64,000 bases of DNA, from assembly GCF_003672135.1 (NCBI RefSeq), contig NC_039519.1, positions 1,488,001-1,552,000 of the forward strand. The letters are read 5' to 3'. The DNA comes from Ooceraea biroi (taxonomy: Eukaryota; Arthropoda; Insecta; Hymenoptera; Formicidae). How positions within the stretch are numbered: the first letter of the stretch is position 1; the number at the start of each line of letters is the position of its first letter. Made by a program: the position numbers and the translations under genes. Below, piece after piece: positions 20,301 through 33,100 of the stretch. The notes under the pieces were generated by a model that was given only the letters and a program-made list of their open reading frames with translations, did no database searches and was not told where the DNA came from.

Positions 20301-21514
20301 TTATGTATCACGTAAAAATAAAAAAAATCTACTTCCAATAATATTAATAAAAAGAAAATGTTATTATTGCACAATGCGTATGCAGAAATATCAAAAAGAA
20401 ATATCAATCTTTATATTGATATTAACAAGAGGAGCAACAGTCAGCTGTCGCCTTTAGCACTTTGTGTTGTACCACACCTGAGCGCGCCAACTGTACGCGC
20501 GTTTACCTGTGTAAATTAATTATTCGCGTGATTGTTTGCGATACTTCGAGATTTTTTTTGTAAATCTTTACTTAAAATGAAATTACATTATGCACCAATG
20601 GTATTTTTTATCCATGTAATAATCCAAATTCTCTTGTTAATAACATAATATATTTTTTAATGTAAGAAGAATTAAACTGACTAGTGAAATAAACCTTTTC
20701 ACCTGTAATTAGAGATCTTCCGACGTAAGAAGAAAATAATTATGGAAGTTTGCGAGAGTACAAGACCTCTGTTATTTCGTCGACCCATGTCTCGCGTGGG
20801 TTTGGTCAGACACATATCTCGTTGATCTCTCATCCTGTGAAAAGAACAGACGTAATTTTGGAAATACGTCCGAGAGAAGTGAATAAGAGTAGCAGAAAGA
20901 TTAATTGCGTGTGAAGCCATGATGGAATATTCTATATCATTTTCTAAATATTTCACTCATAATACTGTTATCATCATAGGTATCATAGGTGATATGCTAT
21001 TGTTTTAATGCTGAAATATCAATGTGAAGTTTCATCAAAACAGGAACTCTCTTAATATCGTAAGAGTTCAACAAACTATCAATATCTTTTATAGAGACAT
21101 AAAGAATGTTTCCTTTCCTCAGAAAATATTCTGCTAGGAACATTTATAAATATTACGAATCGGATCAAATTTTTAATAAAACTACAGGTCCATTGTGAAT
21201 CAATAATATACAATAAGTGAAAATTTCCAAGTTCGCAAAATATGACAGCACATTTGAATGGTATGCATACAAGTGAATTGCCTGAGGTTGTACAAAAATC
21301 AGTTTCACGCGTGATCAAATTCCTCCCAGTGGGAACGATGCAGTTTTTCCTGCCACTTTCTTCCATATACGTGGTTGTAAGAATATCGTTAACGGTCGCA
21401 AACGAGTTCGCAGACTTCTTTTTAAAAATGCATCAATCTAAGTTCTTAACTTTGTCTTACGAATGTCATTAACTTCTCATACAGATTTTATGTTCCTAGA
21501 TTGATATCAATCTA

Positions 21515-21659
21515 GGCCGGTATTCATAGTCGGATCTTATATTTAAGACTGTCTTAAGTGTATCTTCAGATACTCCATAGCTAATGAATTATCCATACAG
21601 CATTTGCAGATGAATTTAAGACGGTCTTAAATATAAGATCCGACTATGAATACCGTCCT
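21515..21659. mobile_element. Hairpin MITE, about 145 bp
   Basis: Inverted arms starting GGCCGGTATTCATAGTCGG and ending CCGACTATGAATACCGTCC, each about 35-40 bases and near-identical, flank about 65 bases. The size and fold are those of a non-autonomous DNA element; the superfamily is not determined. Confidence 0.7.
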
Positions 21660-24600
21660 AGTCTATGAGATAAATTTGTCTTCACTATGTCCGCAAAGTT
21701 TCGTAATTGTTTATAGAAGTGAAAGCGAAGAATATTGTATAAAATTCTGAATTGAATTCGTGTTATAATAATAATAATAAGATGAAAATGTTATACGGAT
21801 GGAGTTTAAATAAAAACAGATTATTCTTATTTAAAAAATATAAAACAAGATCTAAATCATTAATACACATTGAGATATCATTGGCGTAGTTATGTAGTAT
21901 ATCTCAAGTTTATCTATTTTAATGCATTTATATATGTAAAACGTTATAAACAATTATAAACAATTTCCAATTTCCACCAATGCAATCATATCAATTTATT
22001 ATTATAAATTTGTTGAATAATCAAAAAGATCGCGTACAAAGAAGATGCCATGCGCACACGACTAAATGTCACATGTTTCATGACAAATTAATTTAAGCCA
22101 TTTATTTACTCGACATTAATCATATAAATAACTGAGATTGCGATACAATGTTTCGATAGATCAATTGCACATTTCATTGAACTGTCAAATGTTTCGAAAA
22201 CGTTACGGTGCCTATAGCTTGCTGCTAACTATTACAGATTTTCCATGTTGCACGTTGGATCAACACTGTCCGTAACTACTGTCCGTTTTCTAACAAGCCC
22301 TATGGCGTAATTGAGATGGCATGTAACTGCTGTACGTTTCCAATTCTCTAACATTTCCTGCAATTGAGATAAGCCTCATGATACTTGTTTTCTAGAATAG
22401 TCTCTCCAAATTTTATTGATACAACATGTAAATAACTAAGTTCCTGTTTGATCAACATGTAGAAACAGAAATAGAAATTTCGTAATTATATAGTGATACG
22501 TAATACACAGATATAGTATTTTTATTAGAATGGCCTACAAACAACGTGTGAATTGGATTGCGATAGTTTTACATGTCTTGTAATATGATTAAGTAGTACT
22601 CAAGAGCAAAGATGTCTGCTTGTTGAAAGTAATTGCCAATCTGCAGAATGTAGCCTGCGTCAGTTTTCATCTATGTCCTAGACGGTCTCTAACGGATGTA
22701 CATTTCGTACAGCTCGATGTATAAACAACGTTATTGGTCTTGTGTTGTGTACGTAAATGGTAAACTCAACAGGACCTTTACATCTCATGCATAACTGTTC
22801 TTCGCTCATGTTTGAAACTCGAAGTAGCCTTCTCCGCTCGACGAAGTCCGTGGAGATTGGTTCGTGTTTATGTTAATTACCGATGTCACGTTACATATAG
22901 GCGATATTCGCTCCCCAAAGCCATGCCAGTAAGCCATACTATTAATATTGAAAAGCGTATTACATAAAGCAAATCTCTGATTATGATGCATGTGCTCTGA
23001 ACATTTCTGAACTGTAGGAACTCAAGCGAGTTCTGAAATTTAAAGGAAGTTTTCCGCTCAGTTTTCCGCACTCGATACACTTGATACACATAAAATGTTG
23101 CATTTTAAGTGACATACACGGCTGCTTGTAAATACAACAAGCGTTTTGATGATTCCAGAGATCAAATGCTGTTTTTTATCAAGCGAGAAAAGAAGCGAGC
23201 AAATTGTTGATACATAAAATTAATTTCATCCGCAATGTATAAACATTATAGATCTCGTTATGCTGACCAACGCCGCAATTGAAACATTTTCGTAATAATC
23301 CTCTCAGAGTCCGACCTGGATTAAGTTTGAACCGACCTCGTGGCGGCTCTTCAGCACGCTGTCAAATGCAAATACTACGTTGGTGCGGAATTGCCGCGGC
23401 ACAAGGAACCGGGTCAGCAAACAAGCACGCGTACGCGCGTTTAATTCCTAAGGTCGAGATTTTTAATGTCGTTGCGACAGTACAACACGTTCACCAATTC
23501 AATATGAATTCATAGAAAAACTTACGTCTTTTATTAAAAGGATTATAAAAACAATTCTTCGAACAAAGTAAATGATTCGATGTCTGCCTCCTGGTGTATC
23601 TGCAGCAAGTAAGATCTGATACTTTCGTACGTCTTGTACGGCTTTTAAACGTGTCTCCATAATCCTCTCGCCTGATCTGTCGGTCCATTTGTAATGTCGA
23701 TTTAATGTCAGGTTTGTCAGATTGGACATTAGTGTTTTTTCAGCAAAGTTTGCCCAGGACGCGATGCTGACAGTGATATAATCCATTGACTAATCCGATT
23801 ATCCGGATATTCTCGAAATCTCGTTTATATTGCTGCTACTATTTTTAATTTATATTTCTGATCTCGTTACTAAGAACAATATTTCTTTTTACAGCTTATG
23901 GAACATCACAGCGTTATTCCGATTTGATTTGTTTTATCATTTATAGGTTTCATTCATCAAAGGAGAGGTTGATGCATCTGAATAGGCACCATACTCGATA
24001 CCGTCATATTTTGCCTCGACGATACTTGGCCAAATCGATTATCGGGACATTCCGTTTTACCTAACAAATTAGTGACGAGTCAAATCATGTGCTTCTCGTG
24101 TAAACATATCATCGTGTCACGTAATACATTGCTCTCTCTGTGACTGTGCTTGAACCTTAACACATATATCCATGATACCATTCGTAATTTGTTTTTAAGC
24201 GATTGTTGTTGAAAGTGATCAATGTGTATCGAACATTACGCATCGCTGTTGATTTGCGCAGATGATGAATTGCGTGCCGAAGCAGAGAAAATTGTTTACT
24301 CGATGTTGCTTGCATATTCAAAAGAGGAAATGAAACGCGACATTATATCATAGCATGGCGGGCTCGAGCGAGAAATGGAAAACAAAATGCGAAGATGCGA
24401 AGGAGCGCTCGTTCGCGAACAAGGCAAGCGACGAGAAATGGAGAAACGAGAGCGACATTGAGTGTGCTTAATAACGCTAATTGCACATCTCTCTCTTCTC
24501 AGTTAGCGTTGGCTTTTACGATACAGTCCCGTGCACAATCTGGATTCCGTACGTACGTGATCCAGTAGGTGTAACGCGTAAGTTTACATGCATGTTAACG

Positions 24601-27600
24601 ATCGTCTACCTATAGGTATACGCGTGTCAACTGGACACACATATACGCACGTTGCTCGAGCTGTTATAAAAATTGTTTTCGCTAAAGACAACCGAACGAT
24701 TTATTAAATCGCATTGTGAGTTTACGAAATTCACAGTTCGTTACACGAGTACGTGCATTTTTTTAAAATCGTTTTACCGCTAACATTTCCAGCAATTTAA
24801 AGCGTGCTAAGGTCTAAAATAAGATATATGTTAATGTTACACGGGAATTTAAGTAAAACCATACATATTTGCACAACAGTTGTTTACAGTGATGTTTTTT
24901 TGTATTTTTATTAGTCTGTCAAAAGTGCAAAAATAACTTTTAAGGAAGTAATTAAGCTAATTTTGTTCATGTGTCAACATTCTTTAAAATTTCCATAAAT
25001 TATTACACATGATTGCTAAGTAAATTAATAAATTTGATTAAAGTGCATTTTCTCTTTCCCGCTTTTATATTTCATGCGTATGTAATTTCCAGTGCACAAT
25101 TATGTTTATGCATAAATATTAAAATTAGATATGGTAATTAAATTCGATGCTCTATTTCGTTTTTACATGATTATTAATGTTTTACTTTCACCTTGCTTTC
25201 ATGCGGTTCGAAATTTGTCTTTTAATTTTAATAAGAATATATTCAATTAAAGTAATTATTGGATACACGTATCCCATACATTCACGATTTCATAATTCAG
25301 ATACCACTAAAGTAACGTAACATAAACGCTGCCGAACAAAGGTATACTATATAATTAAATGGATTGTAAACATAATCAAGTTTTCAGCGCTGTATTACAG
25401 GCATTTTATTTAAGCTTTATGGAAATACCAATTTGATGTATGTGAGAAAAATATACATATTAATTTTGAAATACATACAATCAATAAGTAGAGTATGTAG
25501 TATCTATGTATGAACTGTTGCAAAAATGATCAAAACAAATAGTATGTATTTATATTTTTCAATTTTGCAAACTAATACTTTATTACAGTCACTTGACAAG
25601 TTTTATAGTTCAAGTTTTCTTTTGGATATTCCATCAATATAATATGGAACGTTCTAAAATAAATAATATTTTATCTAACAAAGTGAAATGTATTAGAATA
25701 CTCCACTTTTAACTCGATTAAATTTAAGTAATAATACTTTTTCGAGAACAAATATAAAATGGACAATTACTTAGAATAATTAAGTCTGTTATGTAATGCA
25801 TTTCATTAATCATTATTTATGCAGAAATGATTAACGTATAAATAATATTAAATTTGTCATTTAGTCGCTAGCATAATTGCGTTGCAATAAGAAATTTGTA
25901 TCATTATATCATTAAGCAAGAAATTATTTCAATATTTATAATATGTTGCAAGAGACTCCTCTCGCATTCTTTTCTTTTACAATTACAATTATAGCTCACA
26001 AAAGAATACTTGACTGTTCGTAAATTTTTCTGAATTAAATTTTATTTAAATGCCATTGAAATATCCTTTCTGTGTACTAATCAGTTTCTTAATGAGCACG
26101 TTTCAGCGATCAGAGTAGATCGTTCCGTAGTTTTCGCAAAAGACCGTGAGATCCGCCTCTGTGAAGGATATAATCTTTGATATTAGAGTGATAGAGGAGT
26201 GCGTATTTAATGAATTATTGTGCTCCCAATTGGCAACAAGTTTTGTAATTGAATTTCGCCAATCGACCGACGTTGTGCGCGTCGGTGCTCCAAGGAACAG
26301 GCCGTTGGAGTTATCTTCTACCTGCGAGTTATCGCACGACTCATCGAGCCGTAGACAGCCTAATTAGATTTTGAGCTCTCTCGCGACGACAACCAGGCAC
26401 TGCATACATCGCCTCGCAACGAGACACGACATCGGCGTTGCACACTGGTTTAAGGATTAGTTCAGATTTCGCTAGAATCTGGACAATCTACATTCAGCCA
26501 GTTGTATTAAACTTAACGAGTATGTCCGACACTCTGTCGCACGTAATCGGATTACTATAAGTGAATCCGGATAGTTTATCGTTTTCAATCTGTAACGAAT
26601 TTGACTATCGACTACTTGAGTGATATGGCTATTCTCGCGTGCTATTGCAATGCAACAGATCAAGCATATCGAAAGTAATGGGATCGTCTCTTAGAGAAAC
26701 GTGTTTATTGCTACAAGATAAATAGAAATGCTCGGCCATCCTTATAATATTTGTGCGAACGGAAGCGCGCGGGAAAGGTAGCAAATAGATACAAACTAAC
26801 GTGGGGTGGAAAAGACATTTTTCTTATGACGTTATCTCCGTGCGGGCACGAACGTTTATTAAATTAGATTCCATTACTTGGCGTAAAGTTCCGTGCTCCA
26901 GCTCGCGTGCGTTCGTTACGTTCTAACGCCGAAATACAGCGCGGATATCTACAATTATCAAAACAAGACGAGTCGCGCATGTATTTGTCCGGCAAATAAA
27001 ATGCGGATAAACCCATTTCCTCTCGTTGTTTTATTCAGTCGTTTTCGAGTCTAATGTCTGGCCCGACATCTTGGCACGACATTGCATAACATTCTTGACA
27101 CGTTCTTCACGTAACGCTAAACTAAACGGTTGAGCGTTTTCCTCGTTGGATTCAATGCTTTCAATGCTTCGTCGTTTGGTTGGTATCGGGTGTAAAGTTT
27201 GCAACAGGTATATAACGTCGTGTCGACGTGTCCGCGTCATGTGACGGGCCAGCTTTGCACGAGCGATTACCGCGAGTGAAATTGCGAAATGTACTACATC
27301 GGCTATGCGTCCTGTTCATTAGTAATGGATCCGATTTGCCCCTGTAAAACTGATTTAATTGGATACGGTCGAATCGGTGGTTTTCCATGTCACGCTGCGT
27401 TACGCGCAGCGGATAGACAAGAGATTCCATGGATGTGAATGAGCAGCACGAACGATTTTATAACGTGCCTAAACATTTCACGGATAAGATAAATCTAGCG
27501 ACTCGCGAGTGAAACACATCTCTAAGCTACGTCGAGTACAACGTAAGATATACTGAACTGTGTACCGCTTTTCGTTGAAATAGTATAGTACAACAAAGTA

Positions 27601-28837
27601 TAATACTAGTATAATACAACAAAGAGTCTACACGTACAATCCAACTTTTCTGTATGCACCTTTTTGAATAAAAATACATCTTATTGTAAAGTCTGCGCGT
27701 CTTGCATGTTACTCGATCCCCTGGTGGCAGATCGTACGAGTCTTGCGACCTGTTGCATTATAACCGCGTTATTCTTTTATAATAGATGCGACAAGGGATG
27801 CAGAAACTGAACCGAACTGTTCCCAAAGGCTCTTCCCGGCCCGCCTTTATTTCCCGCGTTCAAAAGCGCATAATGAGTTATCATAATAAAATACCCTACG
27901 AGAGGCTTATTAATCCCTTATTCTGTAATGTAAAAATTCAATCGACATCTTGTATGCCGGCTGAATAATTCATTAGGCTCGCATCTTTATCATGTATAAC
28001 ATGTTATTATTGCGACCGCATTTCCAGATGGAATACAGAAATACGCGATTTGCGTGTGATGCACTGCGGTTGAGCGTGCTGCGAGAACAGCGAACTTTCC
28101 GTAAACACGGCGGCTACACAGCCATACATTTCCAAGCAGAGAGAAAGAGAAAGGAAAGAGGAATACGAAAACTAATTTCGAATAATTATTCATTATTTTA
28201 ATTCAAGCCGCCGACTGATTTTAATTATGGTCTGACAAGAAACTGACGAACTTCTAATTACTTCGAAAGCAGGTAATCCGATCTGTGGGGTGCGAGAACT
28301 GTAAGAGAACGGAGAGTGGTCGCTGTCATGACCAAGTCTGGAAAGAAATTTCTCGGACAGTGTGCAAGAAAAAATAAAACGTAAAGAAAATAAATTGTAG
28401 CGCGGTTGCAGTTGCATGTGGCATTTCAGCATCCCGGGGCAAAATTATGCGGTATAGGCGGCGCAAAGGTCAAAGCATTAAACTTGGCAGAATTCCATTT
28501 CTTCCCAACTAAACTTTGCCGGATTTGTACGATTATATCTTTTAATATCCTGCATTAAAACTTTTACCTCGTCACATCTTTATTGCTCCTTGTCACATGG
28601 AGGTCTTACGATATACATATCTTTGACAACGTTTCTAATAATTATCTTTTGAAACTTATTTGTTTAGTGGTTCATATTTGGTTAATTTTATTCTATTTTG
28701 ATACCATTTAATTCAATGAATTGTTCGATCGTAATTAGTTTACGTTAAAAAATACATGGTAAAAAATAAATATCGCTAATCGATATGAAACATCATAAAT
28801 GAATGATGAAAAGGAATTTATATAATGAATACATATA

Positions 28838-30123
28838 TTGGGTCATTAAGTATGAAACTTTACAAATAGAACATAAACTTTTGCATATTTTGGCACATGG
28901 ACATGATTTATTTTCAATCGAAGTATGCGCCCATGTTATCTACACACTTCTGCCATTTTAGTGGTAGTTGGTCTATGCCTCTACTATAGAAGCCAGGAGT
29001 ACGGGAATCGATGAAGTCGCGGAAGGCTGTTTCGACTGCCTGTTGAGAATTGAACAATTTTCCCACCAACAAGTTGTCCAAATTCCGGAAGAAGTGATAG
29101 TCGGTAGGTGATAGATCTGGTGAATATGGTGGGTGACGGAGAGTTTCCAATTCCAACTCCCGTAGCTTTGCCACGGTCAGTCGTGCAGTGTGCGGTCGAG
29201 CATTATCATGCAACGGGATTGGCATTGACCGATTGACCAATTTCGGTTGTTTAATAGCAAGTTGTTGCATCATTTCGTCCAGTTGCTTGCAATATACTTC
29301 AGCCGTTATCGATGTACCAGGTTTCATAAAGTTGTAGTAGATAACACCTGACCTGAACCACCAAACAGTCACCATAAGCTTCTTCTGTGTAATGTTGGGT
29401 TTCGCGTGATGTCTCGGTGGTTCATCAGCGTTCAACCACTGATGTGAGCGTTTACGATTGTCGTAGAGTATCCACTTTTCATCGCAGGTGACAATTCGAT
29501 TAAAAAAAGATTCATTTTTGTGACGGGAAAGCAAAGAAAGGGAAGCCTCTAGACGTTGCGCCTGCTGCGCATCGGTCGATTCGTGCGGGACCCATTTGTC
29601 CAACTTCTTTATCTTACCAATTGCAGCTAAATGAACCAATATGGTGGGTATGGAAACATTGAATCTCGATGCCAATTCACGTGTACTTTGAGATGGATCG
29701 GACTCTACTACGGCTCTCAAGTGATCATTATCCACCTTCGTCTTTGGTCTTCCACGTGGCTCATTAGCGAGGCTGAAATCTCCATCTCTGAAGTTTTTGA
29801 ACCAATTGCCCACCGTTGCTTTAGTAGTTGAACCTTCACCAAATACAGCGTTGATATTACGAGCTGTCTCCGACACTGTGGTTCCACGGCGGAACTCATA
29901 TTCATAAATCACACGAATTTTGGACTTTTCCATAGTTCTATAAAAAAGAATCCACCAATAAAACTAATGAAGATATTTGAACAAACAAATATGACATTTG
30001 AAGAGCGAACATACATCTATCACACTAACCTAACCTGATACTGACGTCTGGCGCCAAATGTGAGGTAACAAATGTTAAAGATGGCGCTTTTACATTTGTA
30101 AAGTTTCATACTTAATGACCCAA
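28838..30123 (-). mobile_element. Complete mariner transposon with TA target duplication
   Basis: 1286 bp flanked by TA on both sides (28836-28837 and 30124-30125). The inverted ends of about 30 bases match perfectly: TTGGGTCATTAAGTATGAAA at the left and its reverse complement at the right. It contains one uninterrupted transposase gene. The length and TA duplication are standard for mariner. Confidence 0.95.
28914..29933 (-). CDS. Mariner transposase, intact
   Basis: A 339-residue cut-and-paste transposase of the IS630-Tc1-mariner superfamily that binds the element ends and moves it between TA sites. The N-terminal half has paired helix-turn-helix DNA-binding regions (about residues 5-110) with the GRPKTK hook between them. 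WVPHES is the mariner WVPHEL-type signature. The catalytic triad is present: VTCDEKW, LHDNARPH and YSPDLSPTDYHFF, with 34 residues between the second and third Asp (DD34D). The ATG at 29933 lies about 190 bases inside the terminal repeat. No stop or frameshift was found. The start MEKSKIRVIYEYEF and the motifs suggest the mellifera/cecropia type; the subfamily is inference. Confidence 0.95.
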   Translation of the reverse strand: MEKSKIRVIYEYEFRRGTTVSETARNINAVFGEGSTTKATVGNWFKNFRDGDFSLANEPRGRPKTKVDNDHLRAVVESDPSQSTRELASRFNVSIPTILVHLAAIGKIKKLDKWVPHESTDAQQAQRLEASLSLLSRHKNESFFNRIVTCDEKWILYDNRKRSHQWLNADEPPRHHAKPNITQKKLMVTVWWFRSGVIYYNFMKPGTSITAEVYCKQLDEMMQQLAIKQPKLVNRSMPIPLHDNARPHTARLTVAKLRELELETLRHPPYSPDLSPTDYHFFRNLDNLLVGKLFNSQQAVETAFRDFIDSRTPGFYSRGIDQLPLKWQKCVDNMGAYFD

Positions 30124-30125
30124 TA

Positions 30126-33100
30126 CATTGTTCAATCTCTTATTTAATCGGAAAACAACATAAAGATAGTGTAAAGAAAACAAATTAAGAAAACTTGTTA
30201 CGCGAAAATTACGTGTTGAACGATTCGATTTTACCAGGTTTAAGGGTATTGAGAGGTAGGCCCTTGGTCCGTAGTTAGAATCTCGAAATAACAGCATTGA
30301 AGATAAGAACGATGTAGGAGCGTCGTAACATCGCGAACGGAGGCATCCGAGAAAGCGGCTGAGATCGGCGGAGAGTCAAGAACTTTCGAGCAAGAAAACG
30401 TATAAAGAAGTTTCAAAGAGGAAAACTCGAAAGGATCGCATCGATGGTTCGTAGGACGTTCTAATAGAAGTAGGCGAAAACGCGCGCGAGAGAAACTCGA
30501 ATAGAAATCGAGTAAAAAGGTCAACGGAGAAAAGTGAAACAGAAAAATAGCATGGACACGTACCAATGATAGTTGGAGACTCCGAAATGTCGATTCTACT
30601 AGAGTTACGATAAAACATTGTGATCTTACACAATCTTAGAGTTTTCTTACTTACGTATACTGCCAAGTATAATGCGAATACCTAAGAACGTTAAGATTAG
30701 GAATATAATATTTCGGTTTCTTATGCATATTACATAACAATCGAATATTCTTACTTAAACTTTTCTTACTTACTAATGTTCCATTATTGTAGTCATAGTA
30801 ACAGCAGTATGCGTAACAACGCAATTACTCTGTAAGAATTTTCGAAGACGGAGAGATCATAATCCTGTCTCAATGTACTTCTCACTTGTGCTTCATGCAA
30901 TTTCTGCTGTTGTGCAATAACCATTCCGTGCGTGCTCTCAATACGTGAGACTAACTTGTTCCGGATTAAAATGAACTAATACGCGTGTTGCGTATAAATG
31001 CCTCTCGAAACAGCTTATAACAATCGTTGAAAATAACAGGTTGAAGTATTTATAACGACTACCACTTCAGCAATACAATACTTTTCAAACAACTCGCTAA
31101 GCACTTCGTGTCGAATAATGGGTTGCGAATCGATACGAAGAAACGTTACACGACATAAAAATTGCAAAAATGATAAGTTATAATGTCGTTTATATAATCA
31201 TTGAATGCTCTATTTCGATGCCTGTCATTTGATTAAAAGCGTTTTATCCATAAAAAGGATTTCTCATCGTTTGTAAACCAGATATTTGTAAATTACTTTT
31301 AAACAAGATATCTATTATATTTGCTTGTAATAGGTATATCATTTCGTAATTTCTGTGAGATTACCTGGACTATTAAACGAACGTAAAAGGTAAAAGTGGA
31401 AGACAAAGTGATGTGAAGTAACAAAAGCGAGAGTTTTACACTAGCTCTTACACAGAGTCGGTCTGTGCGTTATAGGAATTGCAAGATTTCAACTTTTACG
31501 TTGAAACGAGCCGATGCAACTTTGAAGTTATGCAGTCGATTATGAAATTCTCGTGATGCATCTATTCGAGTATAACACCCGCGAAAACGTGTTTCCAACT
31601 TTTTCCGCATTCCGTGAAATTATTTAACCGAATCAAACAATTTAACTTCTCGTCTTTAGCACCTCGCGGAAATTTGCATCACGATAAATTGGAAGAAAAT
31701 TTATCAACAAGTCTTGCTCAAAGAAAACGGAATATTTTCTAAGAAGTTAAGCTTTTATATCAGTCGTTCTTTTACATCTGACATCTAAGCTACTTCAAGT
31801 TAATTTAAAGCGAAGCGAAGAACTAAAGTCAAAGTTGGACCTAAGCATTCAGCTTACTTAACTTACATATAACTCTCCAATTTAAATTAAATCTAACTTT
31901 TAATCTAGTTTAAGTCTAGCAATAGACATCTAGCATGACAATCGATATATAGTGAAAAATCTAATTTTTCGGAAGTAATGTGCATCTATTGAAACAATCA
32001 ATCACAAGATAATAATTTATCATTTAAATTATACATTACAACTAGATTAACATGACTTCATTGAAATCATGTGATTACTCGAAATAATTCTATATGAATA
32101 GTGGATTTTGTAAAACCTTTAATGAGAGATCGTATATGCCGTATTAGTTGGCGAATATCGATATCGAGAGTTTTCGGTGAAGGATACAACGAACAAACTG
32201 TCTTACATTCTTTCTCTAGACTGTATGTCGGGTAAACGCGGTCTCCGCTCGTTCGAGCATGTCCGTTGAAATTCCCGACGTGCTCCTTCCTTCTTACTAG
32301 AAAAACCGGACGCTTGTCGATTTATCGCCGACATATACCTCCCTAAACGAAGACGTTTGGGGAAACATTCACGGTTTGTTGCACATAAAACATTCGACGA
32401 TACACACGCAATACGAATAACGTTCAAGAAACGGGAGCGGTTTACGTATGGTGATTGTAAGAATTTACGAACCTAGCAGTAATATAATTTGGGATGTGCG
32501 AAGATTCTCGATTGCTTCGCTATCATTCACTTTTCTTCGTATTATTTCAATTTAATTAATTTTGCAATTTATTTTTCTAGCTGTTTTAAAATTTGTGCTT
32601 ATATAATCTTTTAATTTAATTCTACTAATAATTTAAGTAAAACATGTAAACGATCTGAACTAAAAGATAATAAAGCAAATATATATTCTACTTGTAAATA
32701 TCTTAAAATAATCGATCAAGTCTGTCTAAAGAAAGGGTGAAAGGCGAAAAATTAAGTGTCTAACCACGAGATCGATGCGGTACCCTCGACATTTATAAAT
32801 AGTCTTAGGTACACAACGTTTTATAGCTGCTTTAAAAATTCCCAACAAACATCTATTGGTTTGCCAAATGAAGAAACTTTCGAGAATTCTCAAATTCATT
32901 TATTCTAATACGCACAAATGTTTTTCGCGAAATAAATATCAAATTACTTTTCCGTTTTCCGTTTTTCAGCCGACGTAAATGGAGTTTACATTGCGAATGA
33001 GACAAGATAAATTTCAATTAAGTTTTAGAATCTCGTTTATAATTTTATTATTTATTTATAGGTACGTACATATATTCATCTTGTTAATATTGCGGGAACA

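Larger units (their letters stand above)
19441..28837. other. AT-rich intergenic or intronic DNA, no gene recognised
   Basis: About 9.4 kb with only short, low-quality reading frames on both strands, none with a recognisable domain. It contains a lone transposon terminus at about 20069 and a hairpin MITE at 21515. Slightly GC-richer stretches (24360-24680, 26100-26900, 27050-27450) could be regulatory or exonic, but I cannot support a call. Confidence 0.6.

Noticed and set aside
30029..30045. CTAACCTAACC-like run near the mariner end
   Set aside because: Only two units, inside the mariner untranslated region, so chance similarity to telomere repeat is enough.
30240..30666. Phe/Ser-rich minus-strand frames
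   Set aside because: Short, overlapping, without homology or conserved composition; typical of AT-rich noncoding DNA.
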